Source: Parelaphostrongylus tenuis
Taxonomy: Eukaryota > Nematoda > Chromadorea > Rhabditida > Metastrongylidae
DNA: 64,000 nucleotides
Direction of reading: 5' to 3'
Assembly: GCA_019055375.1 (NCBI GenBank)
Contig: JAHQIW010007303.1
Coordinates: 1 to 64,000 of the forward strand
Both the position numbers and the translations under genes were made by a program. Of the stretch, positions 22,100 through 33,885 are shown in pieces (within the stretch, counting starts at the first letter, position 1; each line of letters starts with the position of its first letter). The notes beneath the pieces are model-generated. The model was not told the origin of the DNA, made no database searches, and saw nothing but the letters and a program-made list of their open reading frames with translations.

Positions 22100-23320
22100 A
22101 TAATTTCTGATTTTCTTTTTTAAGCAAAACACGAGGTGTTACATTGAACTTATTTCACAGCTGACGTTTCGGCAGTTCGCCTTCTTCAGAGCCTGGAAAG
22201 GTCAAACCGCAATCAGTCAAACACTCCATCACTCATTTAGAAAAAATCACCAAACCTAGATTTCAATTGCATGAAGCACAAAATCAGCACTCAACATACT
22301 CACTGCTTTTTATATGTGTTCCACTGAATGATCCAAGTGGAGATCTCCGGGAAGACATCACATAGGCTCGTAATGCACCCTACCCCATCAAAACAACAGT
22401 CTTATGTACTGGCTCATATCACGAGTGTTTACGAAGCATTTCTCTCTGCGGTTTATGGTTTGAGTGGTCGTATTAGTCCATAACGCTTCCAAGATCATTC
22501 GCGCTGATGTTTTTTGCTTCTTCGCAGGATGATGACTTTGATTTCAAAATCACCTCCGTCGTGCTTCTGTGCTCTAGGCGTCCCTAGCGGGGTGTTCCGT
22601 CTATTAAGACGCTTGTCAGCTCTCTGCCGTTTATATCACCGCTTATATGAGCGCCTCTGTTCAACGAATGATTGTAAAATATGTCCTAACGACAGAGACG
22701 GTGATTGCATGAGCGTAGGTACAGTCTACCTAATCTCTTGCAAAGCGTTGTAGTGATAAATATATTGGCGAAACGTGTAGGCCGCTCTATGCCCGCATAG
22801 AAGAACACCTACCTGACAAGCGTCTTAAAAGACGGAACACCCCGCTAGGGACGCACAGAGCACAGAAGCACGACGGAGTTGATTTCGAAATCGAAGTCAT
22901 CATCCTGGCGCAGAAGCAAAAAACATCAGCGCGAATGATCTTGGAAGCGTTATGGATTGATACGATCAATCCAACCATATACCGCAGAGAGGAATGCCTC
23001 GTAAACAATCGTGATATGAGCCAGTATATAAGAGTGTTGTTTTGATGGGTAGGGGGCATTACGAGCCTATGTGATGTCTTCCCGGAGATCTCCACTTGGA
23101 TCATTCAGTGGAACACATATAAAAAGCGGTGAGTACGTTGAGTGCCGATTTTGTGCTTGATGCAATTGAAATCTAGGTCTGATGAATTTTTCTAAATGAG
23201 TAATGGAGGTGTTTCACTGATTGGATTGAGGATAATTTGCCTTCCCAGGCTCTGAAGGGCGATCTGCCAAAACGTCAGCTGTAAAATAAAGTTTAATGTA
23301 ACCATTGCACCGTTAAAGGG
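22100..23320. mobile_element. Inverted pair of Penelope-like element 3' halves (GIY-YIG region)
   Basis: Left half (about 22,100-22,621, minus strand) and right half (about 22,630-23,320, plus strand) are both copies of the end of the element at 39.8-41.3 kb, joined head to head. The right half encodes the C-x2-C cluster (DCKICPN) and VYLISC of the GIY-YIG nuclease. It has one extra T at about 22,748 that shifts the frame, then continues through YIGET and the terminal RDMSQYIRVLF with a stop near 23,044. The left half begins at the equivalent of the ADKRL residues. Each half ends outward in the PLE terminus. The left one (22,158-22,196) keeps a good core. The right one (23,245-23,282) has CTGAAGG and is damaged. 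Confidence 0.9.
22158..22196 (-). ncRNA. Hammerhead-like motif at PLE end, minimal stem III
   Basis: On the minus strand: stem I side GGCT paired with AGCT after the cut, core CTGAAGA, an extra A, stem II GGC/GCC with loop GAACT, then GAAAC and GTC. Stem III is just AC/GT with no loop, so a single molecule could not close it. ACGT is self-complementary, so two copies could pair, as proposed for dimeric hammerheads. It is identical in core to the copy at 41.16 kb. Confidence 0.55.
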
Positions 23321-23389
23321 GATATAATATTGAATTTCAAACGCGCCTCGCACCAAATGTGTAAGTGGTTGTGGATTGATAAAACCATC

Positions 23390-23640
23390 AATAGAGCGTG
23401 AGCATGACTCGCATGTGAAGTCCGATTCCTGAGACTGAATTCAAAATTTTTCCCCGCTTTGGCAAAAAAACAGTAGAGAAAACATATGACTCTGATACTC
23501 CAAGATTTTCTTTATACGTTCTACTATTTTTGTGACCAGGCTCAGGCCTAGTGGCTGATTTATTTGGCACATCGCGAGCCGGATGATTTAACCTCATTCG
23601 TCGCGCCGCATACCACGCAATTTTCATTGGCTCCCGTCCC
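23390..23640 (+). repeat. Repeat R3
   Basis: It shares 'aacatatgactctgat', 'aagattttctttatacgttc' and 'ccaggctcaggcctagtggc' with similar words at 11.87-12.19 and 32.55-32.76 kb. A minus-strand frame of 84 codons spans it but is not conserved in the other copies. Confidence 0.55.
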
Positions 23641-26254
23641 ATTTGAAATAATGGAGTTTCACTGATGAATTGAGTTCTGCGAAGTCATTACCGTCGGTTG
23701 ACTGGTGGGTTATCACAAACGCGGATCCTGTAAGAGTAATTCTAATATAAAGAACGCCCATGTTATCAAGAATTCTTTACGTTCTGACGAAGAAATCGCA
23801 TTTCTGCAAAAAGGAGCATACTTTCAGCCGCTATGTAATACTTTTCACTTTTTTCTCCTATGACTGTATGGTTATTTGGTAGTTTGCAAATTGTAGATCT
23901 TAATGCTAGGATTGATTTCTAAGAAGGCTTTTGTAGCCCGTTATACTAACGGAAAGAGAATTCCGCTTAATATTTGAGTAAGTTGGCCATTGCCACTTGA
24001 AGTCATTTTACTTCTTCGAAACGATAGAATATCAACAGAGGGCTTTCTTAAAAATGTATTCTAGTGCGAAAGCTCTCAGTTCCCTCAAAAACTTTCCAAT
24101 ACCAAAGTCAGTGGCAAAATTTGAAAATATAACTAGAAACTAAGCTTTCTAAAATGGGTGACTCCGAGATGCAACTTATACATGGATTCAAAGTATACAC
24201 TTCCTGAAGGGGCGCAATGATCAATTCCAAAGAATTGAGGATTTTTCTACTTAGAAGTGCAGTGTTTCAGCAAAACAATCATGTTTTTCTATACCCATAA
24301 CCTTATTGAGGTCTCTTCATCATCTTCTACCGCTCCCTGGCTGAAATACTCTTCTATCAGAGATTAAGAGCTGATTTCAGTAAGAAACTACCACATTTTC
24401 ATAGAAACACGTCGGCCAACCGGAGACCGTGTCACGCGTTAAGCGAAATATCAATGGGTTAGCAACGAGTTAGACCTTTCGTTGATTAGCGCAGTGCGAT
24501 TCCCAGCCAATGCGCAATTTGAGTTATTTGATTAGGGCTTTTTTGCAATCTTTGGAAATATTTCTAGGTTTCTTTCAAAATTTAATATGTCACAATTTTC
24601 TCCACACAGTTGTGTGCTTTTAGGGCAAATATAACATCTTCGTGTACTCTCTTTACTACGCTATTATAGTGTTGTTGACATTCAATCAATTGTAATGACT
24701 TGTACAAAAAATTCAATGAAATGAATAGAACACTTTTGATGTATTATCTCATACGCAAGAGTTAAACGTTGTGTTTGCGGCTAAAGATCAAAAACAATGA
24801 ACTGATCGTCAAAAAAGATGTTGTGCAGTGCATACGCACCAGTTCATCGACAACTCTCGTTGTAGCTATGTTTGGCGAGCTGCTTTCCGCTTGATGTGGC
24901 CTTCGTGTTAGCGGGAATTTTAGGACACGTCGGCATTTTTCATTTTTATAAACAAGGCCCTTGTAACAAGACTTTCAGTAACATATGGTTTTATCTGACC
25001 ATATATTTTCACTAGCGTATGAATTTTGCTATGGGCGCATCAATGAACCTGCTGCAAGGTTCCAGCAACTAACTAAATACTCAGAAAGTCATACGTGATC
25101 TTTTTCTTTTATAAAGCGCACTAAAAAAGTTATCTGAAGAGCAGCATGGCTGTTAGAACCGATACTCTACAGACGATTGATCGACTATCGAAATTCCACT
25201 GAGCAACCAAACATGGACGACAGGGTAGTCCATTAATCACTCCAAAGGCAAGGCGCAGTTTCTGTTCGTCTTCACAACTTTGCAAAAAAGCTTCTTGGGA
25301 ATGATTCAGAAATAGTCACATTTAGAACCATCGTTATCTAAGCTATCTAGTGAGTACCAAAACTTCAGTGAAAAACTCTGTCCGCTGAAAAATAAGCAAA
25401 CACGAGCACAAAATACACTGTATACTCCGACGATAAAATCAAAACTCTAATTTTGTTGTTGCAACTCATTAGAGAAGCATCTTTTAAATGCAAGCCTAAT
25501 ATTAGAACCACAATTTTTTTAGCCATTGAGTGATCGCTGAAGGTCTGACAAAGTCTGAAAAAAAATCTGTGCTTGACGAGAAAACCACGAAAAGACGCGT
25601 GTACCATTCATGATACATGTGGTCCCGAACGACATGCGAGCTCGAGCTAGTGCTGCTGGACAAAATTCTACTTGTTCACTTGCTTTCGTGTCTCAAATGC
25701 GAATCTCAACGTTTGTGAAAAGGAGAACGAAAATCCGTTCTGTTCGTCATATCAAATTTTGTCGTGGTAGAAGATGAATTCTATCTTCCAAGCAAGTGCC
25801 ATTCCACTACATCAATGCTGTGGTCAGTGATATGCTTGAACCGACTGAGACACTTCCATTCATTGTGCAAACCTGAATTGTCCACCTTCTCGTCGCCCCA
25901 TCTCTTCATATCGGACAATTTGGATATTGAAATAGCTAGTGAGCAATGTGTGCCGCTTTCTTTTAAGATTGGATTTGCAATGTTTTCCACTGTTTTACTT
26001 ACCTTTCCACCTCTGTTTATATCTCATGTTTCCGCCTTAACCTGTGGGTCTTTGCAGAATGCGAAGACTGCAAGACCTGGTCACCACTAAACGATCTTTA
26101 AAGACTTTTCTCATGAAAAGAAATTTTTTGCGGTTGAATCATCCTGCTTTTGAAGACATTATAAGCCATTGGTGTAGTGTATTCTTTTATTCTCACCTAT
26201 GTCACAAAGTCAATAACTTTCATGAGTTTACTCGCGAACCAGGTTGTTACAAAA

Positions 26255-26274
26255 TAAGCCTAAGCCTAAGCCTA
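26255..26274 (-). repeat. Interstitial nematode telomere repeat
   Basis: The minus strand reads TAGGC TTAGGC TTAGGC TTA, that is, about three and one third units of TTAGGC, the telomere repeat of nematodes. It is too short to be a chromosome end and is flanked by ordinary sequence on both sides. Confidence 0.85.
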
Positions 26275-26389
26275 GAATCCTATAGAGGAGATTCCGCAGA
26301 GAAATTTTTTTTTACTTTCGTGCAGACACGTATACCTTTGGCACTTCATTGGTCCGTCTTCACAGTGTTTCTTTTTTCTCTGCGCGGAT

Positions 26390-26605
26390 CCTTACACTTC
26401 TAGCATTCAACTCGTTTTTTCAACTTGTTCTTGAACGTCGTAAAATACTGGTTGAGCACGTCTCGTTGCAATCTCCAGGACAGCATGGCTGTGACCTTCC
26501 ATAGAAAGTTCGCTGTTGGCTGCCGGAGAGCGCTGGAGGATGAGCCTAGACTGCGTGCGCTGCGACGAGCATCACAAAAACTCGGTCACGGCGCCCCGAT
26601 ATATT
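26390..26605. repeat. Repeat R4, also at 18,030-18,250
   Basis: The two copies share 'cacttctagcattcaactcg' against 'cacttctggcattctattcg', then 'gagcacgtctcgttgc' against 'gagcatgtctctttgc', 'gctgcgacgagcatca' and 'cacggcgccccg'. Translated on the minus strand, both end in a KKR-EC-KC or EKRIECQKC signature, so the ancestor may have been coding. The family is unknown. Confidence 0.5.
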
Positions 26606-26769
26606 GACTTACCTGGATATTTATTTATTCGTTTATTTTATTTGCTTCTACTCCTTTTCTTTACTTTCACGTGATCCCCTTCAGCGCTTTTATGGTTTTT
26701 TTTTCACTTACGAAACCTTCTGATCAAGAAAGGATTAGAACTTGAATTATTTAGAACAAGAGACAATTA

Positions 26770-27189
26770 ATAGGTTGAGGCGAAAGTTTCCGGAATATGC
26801 CTATAACTTTAACATGTTCGCATGTTTCATATGCGATTTTCACATGGTTTAAAAGCTCGTTTTCTTGCGCATCGATTGATATATAGCTCTTCTATACTGC
26901 CGCAAGATGGAACTGAACTGCGAACAGAAACGACTGTTGATGCTTCACGAGTACAAAGTGTGCACAAATGCCGCTGACACTGTTCATCGAATCAATGAGG
27001 CATGGGGCGAAGGAACTGTTGGAAAGACAGCTGTCTACGATCACTTCAAGGACTATCAAATAATTAACTATTGACTATTGACTATTGATTATTGACTCAC
27101 TGACTATTAAATTGTCTTTTGTTCGAACTTAATTGATGCATAAATAAAGTTTCTATAAGCAAATTCCGCAAACTTTCTCCTGAGCCTAT
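26770..27189 (+). mobile_element. Mariner deletion derivative (MITE-like, 420 bp)
   Basis: Terminal inverted repeats begin ATAGGTTGAGG and end in the complement, with about 40 bp of imperfect pairing, and are flanked by TA on both sides. Inside, from 26,907, is the start of a mariner transposase: MELNCEQKRLLMLHEY and an HTH region ending GKTAVYDHFKDY, closing at a stop at 27,074. The catalytic DD34D region is deleted. A short TGACTAT tandem run lies at 27,066-27,112, apparently at the deletion junction. Confidence 0.9.
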
Positions 27190-28689
27190 TACATTTGTTA
27201 CACAATCCGCTCAAATATTATCCGTTCCCAGAGCGATCTCTCTAAGAGTAAAAATAAACACCTTACTGCTTTCTTCCGTCCGGTCGTTTTCCGAAAAGCC
27301 CTTTTGCAACACTGTAGTATACAAAATATCATCATGTTTCACACCCGCCGCTTGCCTTTATTTTTATCACGTGTATTTTATCGCTGATAGCACAAAAAGC
27401 ATATGAATGTAAAGAGAAAATCTTGTATTATCTGAGTCAGTTCTATATAGAGTTGCTTACAAAGCGGCGAAGAAATCTGCAAGTGAATATTAAGATGCAA
27501 CACACATATCTAAAGAGTCACGCCATCATGATCACTCCGCCTCCTAACACGTAGATTAGCTGGCAAATAAGCGCCGAATATGTGATCTCTATTTTATTTT
27601 CCTTGCTACACTGCAGTGGAACGGTTATTCCAGAGAATAAGGACAGCTTTGGAATCACTGAAACTTATGCTATGAAATGACTACTAAGGAGCTGATTCAC
27701 AAACGTGTAAAAGACAACTATTTTCTTTCTCCTACAGCGCTCTCAAGCGAACTTTTCCAAAAACTAGATACACTTTTGAATTCTTCGAGACTTACGCTAA
27801 GGGATGAGCACCAGCTATTGAGGAAGAGAGTTTCGTCCAGAAAAATGAAAGCGATAAGGACCAAGAAGCGAATGAAACATAATTTTATTCTGAACGCTAC
27901 AGCGCTGTAAAAGATTTTTTCAATAATCAATCACTTGAGCCCTCTAATAAGAGATTCAAGCTTTTGAATAATTCGTAATACTCTTATGAAAAGCTCTTCT
28001 CCAATGAAAGTTGTAAGTTTTTATCCCATGACGTCATCGGAAAAGTACCCAACCTACCTTAGCAATCGGTACTTCCTCGCGTTGTCGTAATTTTGTGATT
28101 GTGAATGTCGTTGTTGGTGTTCCATTGTCGCAGACAAGGAGATGCATTCCCATGATCATTTCGACATATTCGTTCAGGTATGCAGTTAAGTTTCACGTCA
28201 TCAGAGCTTCGATTGAGAAATTTTTCAGACTTCTCAAACTATTGCTATTTTGATTCGGCAGAGACAACGCAACAGCGTCAGGTGGGCCACGGAAGCAAAT
28301 GAACAGTCAACATTAGCAGTAATCGACTATGATTTGGAACAACTCGGCAAAATATTGAGAGGAATTTCTTGAAGCTATATTGAAGAATCTGTCACAAAGC
28401 CACATTACCCAATATCTTTCTTGAGATGATATTGCGTTGTACAAGGGTAATATGTGGTAAAGATGAAAGTGGATAGATCTTGAATTTGTACGAAACACAC
28501 ATCAGAACTTCAAACTAACGGCATTCCTTTTTTTTGCAACAAACCTGGTGTTAATTTTGTTGCTTTACTTATAGCAGACTTTACCTGGGATTTTCAAATG
28601 GAGAAGAAGCTGGTGAAAATTCTTCTTGGTTAATTTTTCTGATGCAGTCGTCTTTCTCAAAGCAAGTTTGACAAGTGTTGATGGTGATG
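27190..28689. other. Unassigned, with R1 units
   Basis: R1-type blocks ('ctacagcgctctcaagcgaa', 'ctacagcgctgtaaaag') occur at 27.73-27.91 kb. The frames covering them on both strands are shadows of the repeat. Nothing else was recognised. Confidence 0.4.
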
Positions 28690-29720
28690 GTTTGCAGGTG
28701 GTCGTTTGAGCGAGTTAGGTGTTGCGTCGCGATAAAGCAGGTCGGTGGTGATACAGGTTATCATGAAGCAAGATGTTGGACTTAGCCGTCTGCTTTAGCT
28801 CAATTGTGTTATCACACGGGTCTTAATAGCTAAACGTTGAGATTTCAAGAATTATAACTTGGCCAGCGTTTTTATAAGGAAGACAAGGTCAGTTAAAGTC
28901 ACACATAAGGTCATAATTCAAGCTTTACTATCTTTATAATTACATTCAACGGCCGTGCACGATGGAATAAATCCAGAGGAGCGCTCAGATATCTCAACGC
29001 ACAAAAATTTGCCGGAGACCATTGGAACAATCAATGTGAGGAGCTGACCACTAGAATTATTAGATTTCACATAGTATAATGTGATGAGAACCATGCAAAA
29101 TCAAATAATAAAATGGGCAACAGAAAAAGCAATTACTTATCAGATCACTACTGAGCAGCAGTAGTGTTGTCACTAACATTCTTTTGTGAGCATTGTGAGC
29201 ATCAGACTCTATCATCCTCACAGATACCGAAGATTTCGCACTTTGTCGATGAATAAAATTCGTTCAGATAATTATGGGATTAGGCATCATAAAATGACTC
29301 TTTTATTGCTCGAAATGGTGTTTTATGTCCACCTGAATAAGTTCTGAGTGGCATGTAAAGTTTCATTGAACCGTCATACAAACCATTAGCTGAGCACCAT
29401 ATGTGACTCAGCAGTTTTTGATATGTCTCAGAAGACATGGGGAGCTATGGTATCCGTAATTGGGTACATTTAGTTTTTTCTTCTAAAGATCTCTTCTCTA
29501 GCTTGCAGTATCTTATTCTTGCTATTTTTCTGCAAGGCGAGCAGCAGAGCCATCTTCTTAAGGATACGGGTGTGCTTAGATAAGCGCTTCAATCTAGCGG
29601 GAAAACTCACCATCCGGAGTGTTATGGTGTCCGATATGAATAACAGAGTTAATAATCGATTCAGTAATTTACTCTTCTCGACCTAGGCAATAGATTAGGT
29701 ATTGGAATAATCGTCACCAT
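28690..29720 (+). repeat. Third, partial copy of the segmental duplication
   Basis: Shared landmarks with 9.9-11.1 and 30.1-31.3 kb: 'ttatcacacggg', 'acttggccagcgtt', 'atctcaacgcac', 'gtgaggagctgaccac' and an R2 relic on the minus strand at 29.2-29.4 kb. It is more diverged than the other two and lies immediately next to the 30.1 kb copy, so it is probably an old local tandem duplication. Confidence 0.65.
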
Positions 29721-30546
29721 CATTATATAGCTACCACACTGAAAGACTGCCTCACCTTTGCAAAAAGACCAAAAAGGTGGGAAATTTTAGAAAGGATTAT
29801 CGAAGTCAAAATTAAGTGCTTGACCTCCTTTTCTCGTAACTACAGTTGTATTAGATTGCACTCTCGGAGAAGAAAAAAATTATGAGAGACGACATATAGA
29901 ATCGTTTCGATGAGGCTTTTTTGCAGACGTCTTTACTCGACCATGTGCTAGAATGGTGGTCAGCGTGAGTCGGTCATGTCCTATAAAAAAATTGCTGAAA
30001 GGCCAAGCAAAAGGCATACTCCATTAATAACTTGATTTCCAAGCAAACAGGAAGCCGCTAAGAAATCTAATCTAATCAACATTTGATGCAATCGTTTTCC
30101 TCACAGTCGAATCAATCAGAGTTCATGTTTTTAGATGGTCACTCTCGCAAGTTCGTTGTTGCATCGGAATGGGTCAGTGTTAGTGATGTAATTATCAGGA
30201 AGCAAGGTGCTTACCCCCTACCCCCTCTACCTCTCAACACATTTCTGTAATCACGCAGGTACGACCTAGCTTGACTATCCTTGAGATTCCAAAAAAGACT
30301 TGGCCAGCGCTTCACAACATTCATTAAGTTGAGAATCACTGGCGAGGTTAAGCGGGTTATAATTTTAAAATTTTTTTCTGCCTATCTCACTAACGGCATA
30401 CCACGATGTGCGATAGAACTGCAGAAGTGCTAAGGTATCTCAACGCACGGAATTTTCGAAGGGCCCATGGACGATCATTGTGAGGAACCAAGTCCAATAC
30501 TAGGCTTGTTAGGATGGGATCCGCATAATAAAATTTTGACCGGCAA

Positions 30547-30831
30547 CTAAAATGCATCCCCTTTGTGAGCACAGTGTGCAACAGTTTCCGTCGTCCTCAC
30601 AAATATTAACGATTGTGCTTTCATCGATGAACAAAATGTAATTGAAAAGCTGTGAGATCGAACACTGAAGAATAGCTTTATCATCGCCTGATGAATGATG
30701 TTGAACATGAACCTAGAGTGTCCTTTGGTTGGCATGTAAACTTTTATTGTGTTATTATACGAAACACTAGACGGTCCTCTTTGTAATTCAATAGTAAATG
30801 AGACGGTCCGGACGGTATTGGGACGATGCAA
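30547..30831 (-). pseudogene. Repeat R2, best-preserved copy
   Basis: The minus strand reads VSFTIELQRG, SVSYNNTIKVYMP, then (one frame over) ILQCSISQLFNYILFIDEST and later NCCTLCSQRG. These landmarks align with the copies at 10.4, 13.7 and 33.3 kb. The frame change between the two halves makes it a pseudogene unless an intron separates them. I cannot assign the protein. Confidence 0.5.
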
Positions 30832-31307
30832 TGCGTGATTGAGTAGTCCTTCAATTTTCTTCTAACGAAAGTTCAATTTCCTAGCTTGCAAGTACCTTTT
30901 CGTTCCTATTTGAGAAGCGAGCAGAAGAGCGGCTGTTGTAAGAAAACAATACAATGCGCCTTTATGCGAACGCAGAATTTGCAATAAAACGATTACCACA
31001 GAACGCGCTCTATTCCAAAGAAATTACTCAACATTCAGGGTGTGCTAAGCCATGATATGAGCGGTGCAGTGCGTGATTGATCTGATCAATCAGTGTCTTC
31101 CAGCTGGATAGTTGATTGGAAACTAGAACAATGCTCACCACCACGAAATTGCTGTCATAGTAAAGGACTGCCTCTTTTTCACACATACAAAAAGACCGGA
31201 AATTTATATGATTGCAAGGATTATGTACAGAATATAAATAAAGTCCCTCGTGAACAATTCTCCATTAATTTGAGATCGAATCTAAATTAAGAGTATTGAG
31301 TGGTATA

Positions 31308-31540
31308 CAAAACGTCAACCTCAGAAGGGTATTGAACCTGGTTTCTCCATAGCAGAGTGCGGGCTACCACTACTTATCAATTTCATCCTTCTGCTGCCAG
31401 TCTTTTTTCAGTAAGACCCATCTGAGCTGTCAGCAGTCAACCTTCAGCGAGCTTGATGTGTTAAACACGTAATAGGCCAAAGCAACTATTGCATAAATCA
31501 ATTACAGTTTTATTCCCAACTAATCAAACCTTTCGTCTCT
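31308..31540 (-). mobile_element. Decayed tRNA-derived SINE-like element
   Basis: The sequence 'gtattgaacctggtttctcc' is the box-B side of a decayed tRNA-like head. It is followed by the common tail block 'gtcagcagtcaaccttcagc'. It sits at the position equivalent to 11.13-11.37 kb in block A. Confidence 0.5.
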
Positions 31541-31689
31541 TCAGCGCAAGTCTGTGCGTAATTGGGTTTGAAAACCCCGTCGAACTGAAAAGACTTAGAA
31601 GAGCCTTATCACAGTCATTACAATAGTCCAAAACGTCTGGTTAAGCGGTGATTTGCAATGGGATCAAAATTTGTTACTCGCGCTAGCCT

Positions 31690-31870
31690 CCCGCTGTAGC
31701 GAGTCAGTGCTGCTTATCTTCCCAGACAGGTGTGGGATCAGTTTCGTACCAATTTGTCGACCCCGAAGGGATGTGTGGATTGGTGAGCCATCAGCGCAAG
31801 ATCGCATCAGCGTTTCTGTGTGTGGGGTACAGCACCTCTCACCACTGCGCTACATGCGCTTACTAGAAAA
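31690..31870 (-). other. Possible tRNA-derived sequence
   Basis: The minus strand contains TAGCGCAGTGGTGAGAGG (31,835-31,852), which fits an RNA polymerase III box A. A matching box B is not convincing and the cloverleaf cannot be closed, so this is a weak call. Confidence 0.3.
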
Positions 31871-32269
31871 CTTAGGAGCTTAACAAAGCTATCTTGCTAG
31901 CATAGCGTATTCATGAGTCTTCCATTATGTCAACGTGCATTTGCATTGTACTAGTGTAAGTCCTAAAGAAACTCTCTTCAATGCGACATTGCTGAGAAAT
32001 TTTTTTTGATTCCCAAAGAAACACGTACTACTGTTTTTTTTCGGTAATCAGACAAACGCGTTTGAGGGAAAGTATTTCGCGGTACTATGAGGAGTATTCA
32101 AGAATATAATTGCTTTAAGAAAGCCTTCTTACAGCGCTGCAACACTCAAATAACATTACATCTCACATGCTTTGTGCATTGCGCGTTTATATTGGGCAAG
32201 ACAGAGCATTTTGTTTAGATACTGGTATCCAGTCGATTAGCGTGGATCTCGTAAACCTCAAAACTGTAT

Positions 32270-32760
32270 TTGTTTTTTGAGAAGTTATTTTCGAGAGCTG
32301 TAACAAAAAGAAACGGATTTGTGTTCCACATACCCATATTTCTCCCTGGACGGCGTTACGTTCACATACTCTCAGTAACTACTCGATGGCGGAAAATCAA
32401 CGATTCCATAATTATGCTTGATTTCGGTGAAGACCGTTTTACTGAACTGCTGTATCAAAAGTACGATGAAGGTACATCTGGTGAACATCACAAATAACCT
32501 ACCGCACAGCGCCATTGATCAACCTCGGAGGATGCGTCACACATTACGTATGAATTTGTTGTTGAATTATGAATTTTTTTGCGCTTCAATTAGAAATCTA
32601 GATGAAACATATAACTCTGATTCAGGAAGATTTCCTCTACGCGTTCATATGCTTTTCATGTTCAGGCTTAAGCGGCTTAGGTCTGCGCTTAGTCTTGGCA
32701 GGAGTTCAATTGGGATTGTCAAATACAAATGGGAAGCATGTGCCTTAAAACGATAGAACA
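32270..32760 (+). repeat. R1-like block followed by repeat R3
   Basis: Counterpart of 11,580-12,190: 'gagagctgtaacaaaaagaa', 'ttgtgttccacatac', then 'aaatctagatgaaacatata' and 'ctacgcgttcatatgctttt'. The plus-strand frames here are repeat shadows. Confidence 0.6.
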
Positions 32761-33099
32761 AAGTTTTTTCTATAGTAAAATCGGAAAAATTCAACGTTCC
32801 CTGCAAAACACAGAAATTATTCCAGATGAATGACGAAAAATGTGCCTGATAATAAGCGGCACATGTGAAGCACAGCTTCATTTTTGTAAAGCTCGGCTCC
32901 AGGCGCACCGCGGCCAACGTCACAACCACTCAGTCACGCCGCTCCACAGAGTCGCTAAAAAACCTCAAAATTTAAAACCGGAACCATATGGTGCTCCGTC
33001 ATGGTACCTTTGCTACATATGTGAGTTAGCAGTATTTTACAGAGTGGTAGCAAATCCGAATTAACAAATTGCTCTCGAATATTCGATCAACTGTTTAGA

Positions 33100-33450
33100 T
33101 AGAAGACAGCTGTCCATTCAATTATTGGTGATGTGCTTTGTACATGAACTTCAACAATCACTGAGCCACTGAATGGTGATCATCTGTTTTGCATGACAAG
33201 GCGATGAAATTGGTACTTACTATCGGAAGTGCAGACAAAGTGGGTGTAAAACAGCGATAATCAAATATTCAAAGGAATGTTCTATTGTGACTGACAAACA
33301 CCTATTCACTTGAATTTGATTTATTGATGAAAGTGCAGAGCCTTCAGCATTTATAGGGATGAGGCGAAACCGTTTTACACTGTGCTCACAAAGAGATGTC
33401 GCTGACTTTACTGCTAGTCCTCTATGGCACAGTTGGTTGATTTTCGATTC
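33100..33450 (+). pseudogene. Repeat R2, inverted copy in block B
   Basis: The plus strand reads FIDESAEPSAF, then RNRFTLCSQRDVADF, with stops just upstream. It is in opposite orientation to the R2 copy at 30.7 kb, mirroring the 10.4/13.7 kb pair. Confidence 0.5.
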
Positions 33451-33611
33451 CTCTTGCCTGTCATATAAGAAAGATAATTTGCAACATTTTCAGCTTTTGC
33501 GATCTGGCCTCTCTCAAGTTCATTATGAAGCTCGTAAGTGCTCCATTATTATACAGTTCTTTCATACGTTTTCTCAAAAACACGTTCAAATTTCAATATA
33601 TCTGACAACTA

Positions 33612-33760
33612 CTATATGTGCCAACATGTCGTGTGACCTGTTCATGGGCTCTTGTACAGCCCGACATACTTGTTTTGGCTTTGGCAGCCCCGTCAGTTGT
33701 TCAGTGCCCTTCGTTTTTAGTCAATCCTCTCTGCTGTCCGACTGACAAGGCTTCCAACAC
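33612..33760 (-). mobile_element. Family Y element fragment, hammerhead decayed
   Basis: Minus-strand core CTGACGG, with AAA in place of GAA, so inactive. It is the counterpart of the copy at 14.1 kb and lies just upstream of the first exon of CAP copy 3. Confidence 0.65.
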
Positions 33761-33885
33761 CGAAAGACGGGTATCGGGTGTACAAGAGCCCATATACAGG
33801 CACTAATAATATTCCTGCTTCTTAGAGGACAGTATTTAAATGCTATTTCAAAGAGATGAAATGTAATAGATAAAAGTTGTTCAAG

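Larger units (their letters stand above)
23641..26769. other. Long unassigned interval
   Basis: Frames at 25,365-25,607 (minus), 25,764-26,090 (plus, with an overlapping minus frame) and 26,044-26,403 (plus) have no domain I can name. The interval includes the interstitial telomere repeat at 26,255 and a repeat at 26,390-26,605. No other structure was found. Confidence 0.45.
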
